From NCBI GenBank assembly GCA_003248315.1, contig QKWM01000001.1, positions 434,001-498,000 on the forward strand: a DNA stretch of 64,000 nucleotides, given 5' to 3'. Source of the DNA: Streptomyces sp. SW4. GTDB taxonomy: Bacteria; Actinomycetota; Actinomycetes; Streptomycetales; Streptomycetaceae. Both the position numbers and the translations under genes were made by a program. The notes beneath the pieces were generated by a model that worked only from the letters and a program-made list of their open reading frames with translations, was not told the origin of the DNA and did not search any database. Position 1 is the stretch's first letter, and every line of letters begins with the position of its first letter. Positions 10,032 to 18,895 of the stretch are shown one piece after another.

Positions 10032-11256
10032 CCGGTGATCTCCTTGCCGAAGACGGTGCGGGCGATGACCCACTTCAGGATCTCGTTGGTGCCCTCGTAG
10101 ATCTCCCCGATCTTGCTGTCCCGGTAGATCGCCTCGACCGGACCGGGGGTGCCGTCGGCGCCGAGTTCCCGGGCGAAGCCGAGCCCGCCGAACGCCTGGA
10201 CCGCGTCGCGCGCCATGTCGACGGCGAGCCGGCTTCCGTACTGCTTGGCCATCGAGGCCTCCGGTTCGGGGAACACCTCGCCGGCGTCACGGCGCAGCGC
10301 GGCCTTGAGGTAGAGGTTGCGGGCGTTCTCGATCTCGGTGGCGCGGTCGGCCAGGAGGAACTGCCAGTGCTGGTTGGCGGCGATCTTCCGGCCGAACGCC
10401 TCCCGCGCCGACAGATGCGCGACGGCGTGGTCGAAGGCGGCCTGCGCCATGCCGACACCGGCGGCGGCGATGCCGATACGGCCGAGCGTGAGGGTGGCGA
10501 GCGCGTGCCGCAGCCCGTGTCCCGGTTCGCCGCCGAGCAGACAGTCGTCCGTCAGCTCCACGTCCTCGAACCACACGTCGGCGGTGAGCTGGCCGCGGTT
10601 GCCCATCTTCCGGTCGGGCTCGCCGACCCGCACTCCGGACAGGGAGGTGTCGACGATGAACATCGACAGCCGGTCGCCGGTGCGGGCGAGGGTGACGATG
10701 AAGCCTGCCACCGGCGAGTTGGAGATCCAGCGCTTGCGGCCGTTGAGGACCCAGGTGTCGCCGTGCCGGACGGCGACGGTCCGGACCGCTTGCGGGCTCA
10801 GGTCAGAGGAGGCCTCGGGCTCGGTGGTGGCGAAGGCGCCCACCACGGTGCCCTCGGCCACCGGCCGCAGCCACCTCCGCCGCTGGGCGGGGGTGCCGCG
10901 GCTCAGCACGTTTCCGGCGAGGATGCAGTGGACGTCGAAGACCGCCGCGACGCTGCTGGAGAAGTAGGCCAGCTCCTCGATCGTGACGGCGGTCGCCGTG
11001 ACCGGGTGCGCCAGGCCGTCCCGCCGACCTCCGCGGCGAACGGCACGCGGAACAGGCCGGCGGCGGCGAGGCCGTCGAAGACGTCCCGGGGAAGCCGTCG
11101 ACGCGCTCGTCGCCGTCGGCGATCCGGCGGGCGGCGGGGGCGACGACATCGGCGGCGGTCTTCCGCGCCCGGTCGCGGACCTCGCGGGTCTCGGCGGGGA
11201 GAGGAGGTCGTGGTAGAGCCGGTCCGCCTGACGGGCGGGGGCTGTGGAGCAGGCAT
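10028..11256 (-). CDS. Acyl-CoA dehydrogenase (frameshifted N-terminus)
   Basis: Flavin-dependent acyl-CoA dehydrogenase of about 410 residues. The body shows ATTEPEASSD, WISNSPVAG, the helical QFLLADRATEIENAR region and YEGTNEILKWVIAR, which carries the usual catalytic glutamate. Its role would be alpha,beta-desaturation of an acyl-CoA. ATG at 11256 is preceded by GAAGAAGG. The first 90 residues are spread over three frames, with breaks near 11238, 11205 and 11090; restoring single C or G bases gives a continuous N-terminus. It lies 80 bp downstream of the amine oxidase gene and overlaps the SDR gene, so it belongs to the same operon. Confidence 0.8.
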
Positions 11257-11335
11257 GGGTACCTTCTTCGCAAGGGTGTGTCGGGGAGTGGCCGCCGGCG
11301 CGGGCCGACGAGGAGTGCGGTGCGCGTCGGGCGGG

Positions 11336-12699
11336 TCAGCGCACCGGGCGGGACAGGCTCGCCAGCGCCCGCGCCGCGGCCCGCTCGCCCGACGTGGCCG
11401 CGTCGGCGAGTGAGGGCATGTCGAGCTGGTAGTCGCCGGCCAGGTGGACGGGGCCGAGGTGCCGGCGCAGCGTCGGCAGGGAGGCGCGCCCGCCGGGTGC
11501 CCAGAACGGCACGACCCGGTGGTGGCGCCGGACGATCCCGTCGTCGAGCTTGCCCTTCAGCTCGGGCAGAGCGAGAGGAGGTCCGCGGTGAACCGGTCGA
11601 GGATCTCCTCGTCGGTGAGCGCGAACAGGCGGTCGGCCGCCGCCCCGCCCGCGAAGCAGGCCAGCGCTCCCCCCGGTGTGCGCGGGCCGGTACCGCGCTG
11701 GGCCGCGGCATGGTTGAACATCGCCTGGAACGACAGCTGCGGCGTCGACACGGCGATGTGGTCGTCCCAGCGCTGCGGGCCCTCCTCGCGGGTGAAGTAG
11801 CCCACCACCACGTACCGGCCGTAGCGGATGTCCTCGAACGCCGCCCGGTACGCGGGCGGGAGGCCGGGCATGATCTTCACCGCGACGTCGGCGGGAACGG
11901 CCACGATCGCACGGCGGGCCCGTATCCGCGCCGGCCCGTCCGCGTCCGCGTAGTCCACGACGACCGCGTCGTCGGTCCATTCCACCGACCTGACCGGCGA
12001 GTTCAGCCGCAGCCGGTCGCCGAGGTCGGCGGCCAGCACGTCGGTGAGGGTCTGGTTCCCTCCCTCGGGCAGGGAGAAGTTCGGCACCTTCGCCGGGTCC
12101 GTCAGGAGGATCCCCATCGAGATCGCGAACTGGGTCGCCGCCGTCTCCTCCGGCTCGCAGCCCATCCACTGCCCGGACCAGGAGCGGACCATGGCCCGCG
12201 CGACGTCGGAGCGGACGCCGCGCAGCACGTACGACGCGGGCGGGCGTCGAGTGCCGCCCGGACCCGCTTCGCCAGGGGATTGCCGGGTCCATCGCCAGGA
12301 ACGGCACGGCCGCGAGGATGCGGGCGCCGACGGCCGCCAGCCCGACCCGGTCCATGAAGGTCATCCGGGAGCGCAGCATCAGGGCGAACGGATCGGAGGT
12401 GTCGACCTCCTTGCCGTTGAGCGCGAGGGCCACCTTCTTGCCCGCCAGGGTCCCCATGGGGATGCGGTGGCGTTCGAGGGCGTCGATGAGGGTGCCGGTG
12501 CCCTCGGTGAACTGGGTTCCGAGGTTGATCCAGTAGTCGCCCCGGCGGACCGACTCCACGCGTCCCCGGCCCGGCCGGAGGCTTCCAGCACGACCACGTC
12601 CCGGCCGGACAGGGCGGTCGCCGCCGTCAGCCCGGCCATGCCGGCTCCGACCACGACGAACTCGCACGTCTCTTCCCGTACGCCGCTCGATGTGCCCAT
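11336..12699 (-). CDS. Flavin-containing amine oxidase (frameshifted)
   Basis: About 455 residues with a dinucleotide-binding start VVVGAGMAGLTAA near residue 15, a VVVLEASGRAG strand, LPEGGNQTLTDVLA, RRAIVAVPADVAVKI and the C-terminal VHLAGDY FAD contact. This is the monoamine-oxidase/polyamine-oxidase fold, which oxidises a C-N bond to imine plus H2O2. The start follows GGGAGGTGAAG and lies 7 bp from the Kal-like gene stop. Breaks occur near 12570, 12245 and 11575. It is a paralogue of the oxidase at 39960-41250, which sits in the second amine module. The fold assignment is firm; the amine is unknown. Confidence 0.75.
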
Positions 12700-12706
12700 G
12701 GCTGCT

Positions 12707-13087
12707 TCACCTCCCGTTCCGGATCGCGTCGGCGGGGACGACACCCGTCCCTCGGGCGCGCGTGGCGACGATGGGCTCGGCGAGCACCTCCGCCCGGCCG
12801 GTGTCGTCCGAGGACCGGCACAGGACGCGCAGTTCGAACTCGATCGTCCGGCTCCGCCGGCCGCGGGCCGCGAGGCGCGCCTCGGCCTCGACGACATCCC
12901 CGCCGCGGACCGGCGCGAGGAACTCGACCGAGGAGTACCCGGCGAAGAGGCCCTCGTGGCCGTCGACGATGATCGCCAGATGTGTTCCGGCGTCCCCGAA
13001 CAGCTTCAGGCTGTAGGCGCCGTCGACGAGGTTGCCGGCGTAGTGGGCCTCGGAGTGGGCGACGTAGCGCTGGTGGACGACCTTCAC
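12707..13087 (-). CDS. Hotdog-fold 3-aminobutyryl-CoA ammonia-lyase-like protein
   Basis: Intact 126-residue protein. The segments NLVDGAYSLKLFGD, DGHEGLFAGY and VEFLAPVRGGDVVEAEARL closely follow the pattern I associate with Kal, the 3-aminobutyryl-CoA deaminase of anaerobic lysine fermentation, a single-domain hotdog enzyme. That reaction eliminates ammonia from a beta-aminoacyl-CoA to give an enoyl-CoA. The GTG start overlaps the flavoprotein stop (GTGA). Neighbouring acyl-CoA ligase, dehydrogenase and hydratase genes fit a beta-aminoacyl-CoA route. A plain thioesterase of the same fold is the main alternative, because family members are similar and I cannot align them here. Confidence 0.6.
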   Translation of the reverse strand: MKVVHQRYVAHSEAHYAGNLVDGAYSLKLFGDAGTHLAIIVDGHEGLFAGYSSVEFLAPVRGGDVVEAEARLAARGRRSRTIEFELRVLCRSSDDTGRAEVLAEPIVATRARGTGVVPADAIRNGR

Positions 13088-14738
13088 GCGATCTCCTCGT
13101 CGATGCGGCCGATGCGCAGGGCGACGGCCTCGTCGCCGATGCGGACGCCGGGGTAGCCGCGCTTGGCGATCTCGGTGCACATGCGGCGGTACTTGCCGAC
13201 GCCGCCGACGTAACCGAGGAACGTGGCCGGTTTGCCGGTCACGTTGGAGCCGCGGTACCAGGAGTCGGTGGTGGCGTACAGCGTCCGGTCGACGGTCGCC
13301 TCGGTGATGGTCACCCAGTCGTCCTGGGCCTCGGGGGTGGCCTCGACGACGTCGGCGCCCTCCTCCTTGGCATGGGCGATCAGGTCGGTGATCCAGTCGA
13401 CCGCCTGCTCGATGGTGACGACGACGTTGCTCGCGAGGGCGGGGCTCTGCGGGCCGCCGATCATGAAGAAGTTGGGGAATCCCGCGGTCATGATGCCCAG
13501 GTAGGTGCGTACGCCGTCGCGCCACGCGTCCTGGAGCCTGCCGGACGGCGTCGTGACGTTGAGCGCGTACAGGGGCCCGGTGAAGGCGTCGAAACCGATC
13601 GCGAGCACGATCGCGTCGACGTGGTAGGAACCGGCCTCCGTGACGATGCTGCCGGAGGTCATGGTGGTGATCGGTTCCTCGCGCAGCGACACGAGCGAGA
13701 CGTTCGGACGGTTGAACGTCTCGTAGTAGTCGGTTCCGAAACAGCTGCGCTTGGCGCCCAGCGGGTGGAAGCGGGCTCCAGCAGGGCCGCGGTGCGCGGA
13801 TCGCGGACGATCTGCCGGATCTTGTGCCGTACGAACTGAGCCGCGGTCTCGTTGGCCGCCGGATCGGTGAGGAGGTCGGCGAACTCCGCGCCGACGCCGA
13901 GGAATCCGCTGCGCTCGTAGGCCCGCTCGTACCGCTCCCAGCGCTCCTCGTCGGAGACGTCGAAGGCGCAGTCGGTCGCGGGGCGGTCCGGGATGCCGCC
14001 CGGGACTGCCGGCACTCCTCGCGGATGGCGGGGTACCTGCTCTTGATCTCGGCGACGGTCTCCTCGGGCAGCGGGGCGTTGCGGGCGGGAAGACGTAGTT
14101 GGGGGTCCGCTGGAACACCGTCAGATGGGCGGCCACCTCGGCGATGAGCGGGATGCACTGCACGCCCGACGACCCTGTGCCGATGACGGCGACCCGCTTG
14201 CCGGCCAGCTCGTCGAGCGAGACCGTCCAGCGGCTCGTGGACACCGTCAGCCCGGTGAAGTTCTCCATGCCGGGGACGTCGACGTCCTTCGGTGTCGACA
14301 GTCCGCCCGAACCGGCCAGCAGGTAGCGGCCGCGGCAGGTGTCTCCGGAGTCGAGGGTCAGCTCCCACAGACGTTCGTCCGGCAGCCAGTTCGCCGAGGT
14401 CACCTTCGTGCCGAACCGGAAGTGCCGGCGCAGGTCGAAGCGGTCGGCGACGTGGTTGATGTAGGCCAGGATCTCCGCCTGCGGGGCGAACCGCTCGCTC
14501 CAGGTCCACTCCTGCTGGAGCTCCTCGCTGAACGAGTACGAGTAGTAGACGCTCTCCACGTCGCACCGGGCGCCCGGATACGTGTTCCAGAACCAGGTGC
14601 CGCCGACGTCGGGGCGGCCTCGAACCCGGCGACGGTCCAGCCCTGCTCGGACGCCTTGTAGGCCGCGTAGAGGCCGGAGAATCCGGCGCCGATGCACAGG
14701 ACGTCGGCGACCGGGGCGGTGGGGCGGGTGTCAGTCAT
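13084..14738 (-). CDS. Baeyer-Villiger-type flavin monooxygenase with altered fingerprint (frameshifted)
   Basis: About 550 residues after repair. The first nucleotide fold is CIGAGFSGLYAAYK near residue 14, followed by GGTWFWNTYPGARCDVES and YSFSEELQQEW, both typical of cyclohexanone-monooxygenase relatives. The second fold is VAVIGTGSSGVQ. The family fingerprint FxGxxxHxxxW appears as FTGLTVSTSRW, so the histidine is serine. BVMOs insert oxygen next to a ketone; loss of the histidine may weaken that or mark another class B activity. Breaks lie near 14620, 14085, 14000 and 13778. It is the first gene of the minus operon, under an operator-like element at 14783-14812. Confidence 0.7.
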
Positions 14739-14782
14739 GGTCTCTGCCTTCTCGTGGTCCGGGGCGTGACGGGCGCACGGAG

Positions 14783-14812
14783 GTAGTCATTTGTCTAGGT
14801 CGGATGACCAAG
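14783..14812. promoter_or_regulatory. Operator-like element A upstream of the flavoprotein operon
   Basis: Two overlapping palindrome-like sites: TAGTCATTTGTCTA (14784-14797), close to the site beside the TetR gene, and CTTGGTCATCCGACCTA read on the minus strand (14796-14812). They sit 45-75 bp before the start at 14738, where a repressor would block transcription. Confidence 0.65.
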
Positions 14813-14854
14813 AATGTAGCCACGGCCCATGACCCCGTCAATGCCCGTCCGCCG

Positions 14855-15814
14855 TCACGCTCCGGGGGCGATGCCGCGCAGGTGCCGCACCACGTCGTCG
14901 ATCGCCGCGTCGGTCTGGGCGAAGGTGCCGACCTCGGTGAAGAAGCCGTGGAACACGCCCGCGTGGCGCACCGCGGTCGTGGGGACGCCGTCGCGTCGCA
15001 GCCGCTCGGCGTACGCCTCGGCGTCGTCGCGCAGCGGGTCCACCTCGGCGGTGAGGACCAGGGCCGGCGGCAGCCCGCGCAGCGACGCCGCCTTCATTGG
15101 GGCCGCGTACTGATCGACGCGACGGGGGTCGACGTACTGCTCCCAGAGCCAGCGCGCGTCGGCCGCCGTCAGCAGGGGCGCCTCGGCGAACTCCGTCCAC
15201 GACGGCGTGGAGAACCGGTCGTCGACCGCGGGGTAGACGAGGACCTGCGCCACCGGGAGCGGGAGTCCGCCGTCCCGGAGCCGCAGGCAGAGCGCGGCGG
15301 CCAGGGTGCCGCCCGCCGAGTCGCCGCCGACGGCGGTCAGATCCGGATCGACGCCGGCGTCCCGGGCCGGCCCGCGCAGCCAGGCCAGCGCGTCGAGCGC
15401 GTCCTCGAGGGCCGCCGGATAGGGGTGCTCCGGGGCGAGCCGGTACTCCGGGAGAGCACGGCCCATCCGGAGCGGGCGGCGACCGCGCGGCAGACCTCGT
15501 CCGCGCCGTCGAGGGTGCCGAGCACGAACCCGCCGCCGTGCAGATACAGCAGCGCCGGCCGCGGTTGCGCGGCCGGCGGGCCGGCGGGTGGTAGAGGCGC
15601 GCCCGCAGGGGGCCGGTGCGGGACGGCACCGTCACCTCCTCGACCCGGTCGAGGGGGTGAGTGGACGGCCGGACGGTGCGCTCGCCAGCAGTGCGCGCGC
15701 CGCCCGGACCCCCAGCTCCCGGACCGGGGTCGTCAGCGTCTCGGCGATCACCTGGGCGACGGACAGCGCGACGGCGTCGAGGCGCTCCCAGCCCGGTGGG
15801 ACCGGCTTGGTCAT
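14855..15814 (-). CDS. Alpha/beta hydrolase, HSL-type esterase (frameshifted)
   Basis: About 320 residues. After repair the oxyanion motif LYLHGGGFVLGTL is readable near 15540. The nucleophile motif GGDSAGG follows at about 15325, the acid region EVDPLRDDAEAY and the catalytic histidine in GVFHGFF. These are the signatures of the hormone-sensitive-lipase (PF07859) esterases. Breaks fall near 15650 (one C of a C run), 15555 and 15485. The ATG at 15814 has an AAAGG site. It is transcribed towards the BVMO-like operon but has its own upstream operator. A BVMO followed by an esterase is a classical pair that cleaves a ketone-derived ester, so the two may act in sequence. Confidence 0.75.
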
Positions 15815-15891
15815 GTGCGGAGCCTTTCGGCGAGGTGACAGGAAGGTGTTGACACGGTGTGAGCCGTGCCCCACCATCCTAGTCACGCGTT

Positions 15892-15907
15892 TGAGTCAGA
15901 TGACTAA
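15892..15907. promoter_or_regulatory. Operator-like element B between divergent hydrolase and ligase operons
   Basis: The sequence TGAGTCAGATGACTAA (plus strand) matches the palindrome by the TetR gene (TTAGTCATATGTCTAA) when read in reverse. It lies between the hydrolase start at 15814 and the plus-strand operon start at 16067, so it could control both directions. Confidence 0.65.
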
Positions 15908-15928
15908 GAAATCGCGGCCGAGACGCCG

Positions 15929-15976
15929 TGACCACGACGTGGTCATCAGGGCGCCAGTGATCAGAACGTCGTGATC
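15929..15976. promoter_or_regulatory. Pair of inverted repeats upstream of the plus-strand catabolic operon
   Basis: TGACCACGACGTGGTCA (15929-15945) is an inverted repeat with 7-bp arms around a 3-bp centre. GATCAGAACGTCGTGATC (15959-15976) has GATCA/TGATC arms. The two are 30 bp apart, centre to centre, and 90-140 bp before the 16067 start. They differ from element B and may bind a second regulator. Confidence 0.4.
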
Positions 15977-16066
15977 CCGACGGCGTGACCGAGAACATCG
16001 CGGATTCCAGAGACTGTGCGGCGCCCCTCCGTGTCGCGTGGCTCGTGAAGTCGAAAGGACCGAAGG

Positions 16067-16728
16067 ATGGCCGAAACGATGACGGCCCCCACGTCGACCC
16101 CGGCGGGTGCCGCGGCGGTCGACGTCCGGATCGAGGACGATGCGAGTCCTCTCGTGCGACTGATCGGCCGCACGCTGCGTGACGCCGTCCGGACCGGGCA
16201 CGCGCTCGACACCCTGGCCAGGCCGGCCGGCACCGTGGCGATCCGCTCCCACGACACCCCCAGGCCGCGACGATCACCTTCGGCGACGGCGGGGTCGACA
16301 TCGCCGGCGGCGTGCCGGCCGAGCCGGACGCCTCCCTCACCGTCGACCTGAACGCGCGGTTCGCCCCCACGGCGGACCCTTTCGGCGACACCGACCTCGC
16401 CGCGGGCGTCCTGCGGGCGCTCACACCGCCGCTGCCCGAGTGGCGGGAGGCCGCTCAGCGGTTCTGGGACGCGTCCCGCTGCCTGCCGGGCATCCCCGAC
16501 GTGCTGATCGCCGTCACCGAAGGGCCCGAGGGCCTGGAGCAGGCCGTGCTCGGCGACGGCCCCACGCAGTACCTGATCGCCGGAGCGCCCGAGACGCTCG
16601 CCGGTGTGTTCTCCGGTGCCGACGACCTCGTCGCCGTCCTGTCCTCGGGCGCCCTGGGCATCCAGGGCACCATGTCCCAGCTGTCCGTGATGGTCGGCGC
16701 CTCCTGGAAGGTTCGTTACGATGTCTGA
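16067..16728 (+). CDS. Possible SCP2-like lipid/ligand-binding protein (one frame break)
   Basis: About 220 residues after restoring one C near 16260 (corrected reading HDTPQAATITF). It has no signal peptide or membrane segment. The C-terminal part, with GVFSGADDLVAVLSSGALGIQGTMSQL, resembles the sterol-carrier-protein-2 fold in which a small domain binds a hydrophobic or acyl-CoA ligand. The earlier part may be a second related domain. It is the first gene of the plus operon, and its stop lies inside the start of the glutamine-synthetase-like gene (overlapping by 8 bases). It may present a hydrophobic substrate to the ligase. I do not recognise a specific family. Confidence 0.45.
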
Positions 16729-18093
16729 CCTCCGCACCCCGCCACGAGCGCGCCCCACCGCGGCTCGGGCGCACGGGCCGTCCGGCTCGAGGCGACCAAC
16801 CCGGAAGGGTGCTTCCTCGGCAAGAACGTCTCGCCCGGCAAGTTCGCGGCGGGCAAGGACGCGGGCTTCCCCTTCGCGGATCTCCTGTTCGGCCTCGACC
16901 TCGGCAACGCCCCCGTCTTCGGTGCCGCCCACCCCGCCTGGCGCGGCCACCTCGACGACGTCTACCTCCGCCCCGACCTGTCGACCCTGGTCGAGTGGAA
17001 ACCGGGCCTGGACGCGGTCATCGGCGACTACTGGCTCAAGGACGGCACGCCGGTCCCGCTCTGTCCGCGCAACCTCCTGCGGAAGATGACCGAGCGGCTG
17101 GCGGCCCACGGATTCACCGCGACCGTCGCCGTCGAGATCGAGGCGACCGTCTTCGAGGAGCCGATCCACGAGGCGCGGGCCCGCGGATACCGCGACCTGA
17201 CCCCCTTGGGCGGCAGCGCCGGCACGGCGTACCACCTCGCCAAGTCGGCGGACTGGACCGGCTACATGAACGCCGTCGCCGACCGCCTCGACGAGGTCGG
17301 CATCGCCTGGGAGGCGTGGAGCGACGAGGACGCCGCCGGCCAGATCGAGCTGAACCTCGCACCGGGCGACCCGATCGGGATCGGCGACGCCTGGGCCCGC
17401 ACCCGCCAGATCATGCGCGAGGTCGCGTTCGAGCGCGGGCACAGCGTGACCTTCATGGCCAAGCCCACCGCCGGTTACGGCCAGGCCTCGCACATCAACC
17501 TCTCCCTGCAGCGCGACGGCGCCAACGCGTTCTACGCCGAGAACGGGCCGTCGGACACGATGCTGCACGCCATCGGCGGGCTGCTGGCGACGATGGCGGG
17601 CGTCACCTCGATCATGCTGCCGCAGATCACGTCGTACCGGCGGCTGGTCGACCTCAGCGGGCCGCCCGTCACCATCAGCTGGGGCATCAGCAACAAGACG
17701 GCCGCGGTGCGCGCCGTGTGCGGACACCTCGCCTACTCCCGTCTCGAGTACCGCCTGCCGGGGGCCGACGCCAACCTCTACCTCGCGCTCGCCGGCGTGC
17801 TGGCCGGCGTCGTCGCCGGTCTGGAACGGAAGACCGACCCGCCCGAGCAGGTCACCGAGATGGCGTGGTGCCTGCCGCCGGGGCTGGGCGTCGACCGGAT
17901 CCCCGACACCATCACCAAGGCCGCGGCGGCCCTGGAGTCCGATCTGGTCCTGCGCGAGCTGCTCGGCGAGGAGTTCGTCGACTGCTGGATCGCCTCGCGC
18001 AGGTGGGAGTGGATGCAGTTCCACACCGCCGGCGGCGACCCGTTCTCCGAACTCTCCGCGTGGGAGTCGACGCGCTACTTCGAGCTGCCGTGA
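16721..18093 (+). CDS. Glutamine-synthetase-like gamma-glutamyl-amine ligase
   Basis: About 457 residues after one missing C near 16742 (corrected start MSDLRTPATSAPHRG). Catalytic-domain motifs are visible: VEIEATVFEE, the MAKPTAGYGQASHINLSL segment (glutamate/ATP loop with histidine) and RLEYRLPGADANLYLALAG near the end. Members outside classical GlnA, such as PuuA, IpuC and AtdA1, couple glutamate to an amine through the gamma-carboxyl. The next gene encodes a PuuD/AtdA2-like amidase and the operon contains aldehyde and alcohol dehydrogenases, so ligation of an organic amine is far more likely than nitrogen assimilation. The amine itself cannot be read from the sequence. Confidence 0.75.
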
Positions 18094-18895
18094 GCGCGCG
18101 TGAGGAGGCCGCCCCGGTGCGCCCGCTGATCGGCGTCACCGGGCGACGGTACCGGCTCAACCTGATCGCGGGAGCCGACGCGCGCTACGGCGACCGCTGC
18201 ACCGACGGCTACATGGCGGACTTCGCCACCCGCATCGCGCGGGCCGGCGGGCTTCCGGTGCACCTGTCGTACGACACCGACGCGACGGACGTCTGCCAGT
18301 GGCTGTCCGGTGTGGTGATCACCGGCGGACAGGACGTCCATCCGGCCTGCTGGGGCGGCGACACGGCCGTGGTCCGCGACATCGATCCCCGGACGGACCC
18401 GATGGTCCATGACCCGGCCCGTGACGCGTACGAGATCGGCCTCGTCCGCGCCGCGCTGGAGCGGGGCATTCCCGTGCTGGGGTGTGCCGCGGCCTCCAGG
18501 TGCTCAATGTCGCCCTCGGCGGCACCCTCGTCGCCGACCTTCCACCCGGCTCCGTGCGCCACCTGTCGGCAGAGGCCGCGCCGACCGACGGCACCGTCGA
18601 CCACGTCGTGACCTTCGAGCAGGGCTCGATCGCCGCCGGCCTGTTCGGTGAGCGCGCGATGACCAACTCCTGGCACCACCAGGCCGTCGACCGCTGCGGC
18701 ACCGGGCTGGTGGTGACCGGACGGACGAGCGACGGCGTGATCGAGGCGGTGGAACTCCCGGGTGCCCCGGTGCTCGCAGTCCAGTGGCACCCCGAGTGGA
18801 TGAAGAGCGAGGACCCGACGATGACGTGGATCGTCGAGGCCGCGGCGAAGCTGCTCGCGGCCCGCGGTGAACGGACGCACAGGAGCATGCGATGA
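18090..18895 (+). CDS. Class I glutamine amidotransferase-like gamma-glutamyl hydrolase (PuuD-like)
   Basis: About 268 residues. GTG overlaps the ligase stop. The N-terminus PLIGVTGRRYR and VVITGGQDVHPACWG match the peptidase C26/PuuD family. One G restored near 18480 gives the nucleophile motif VLGVCRGLQVLN. WHHQAVDR and VQWHPEWM supply the histidine/glutamate dyad, so the Cys-His-Glu triad is complete. PuuD releases glutamate from gamma-glutamyl-4-aminobutyrate. Here it would hydrolyse the gamma-glutamylated oxidation product formed after the upstream ligase. The order ligase then hydrolase also resembles the aniline genes atdA1-atdA2. Confidence 0.75.

Noticed and set aside
16721-18093. 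Housekeeping glutamine synthetase
   Set aside because: Catalytic motifs are of the divergent gamma-glutamyl-amine ligase type and the gene sits between a possible SCP2-like gene and a PuuD-like hydrolase gene, not with nitrogen-assimilation genes.
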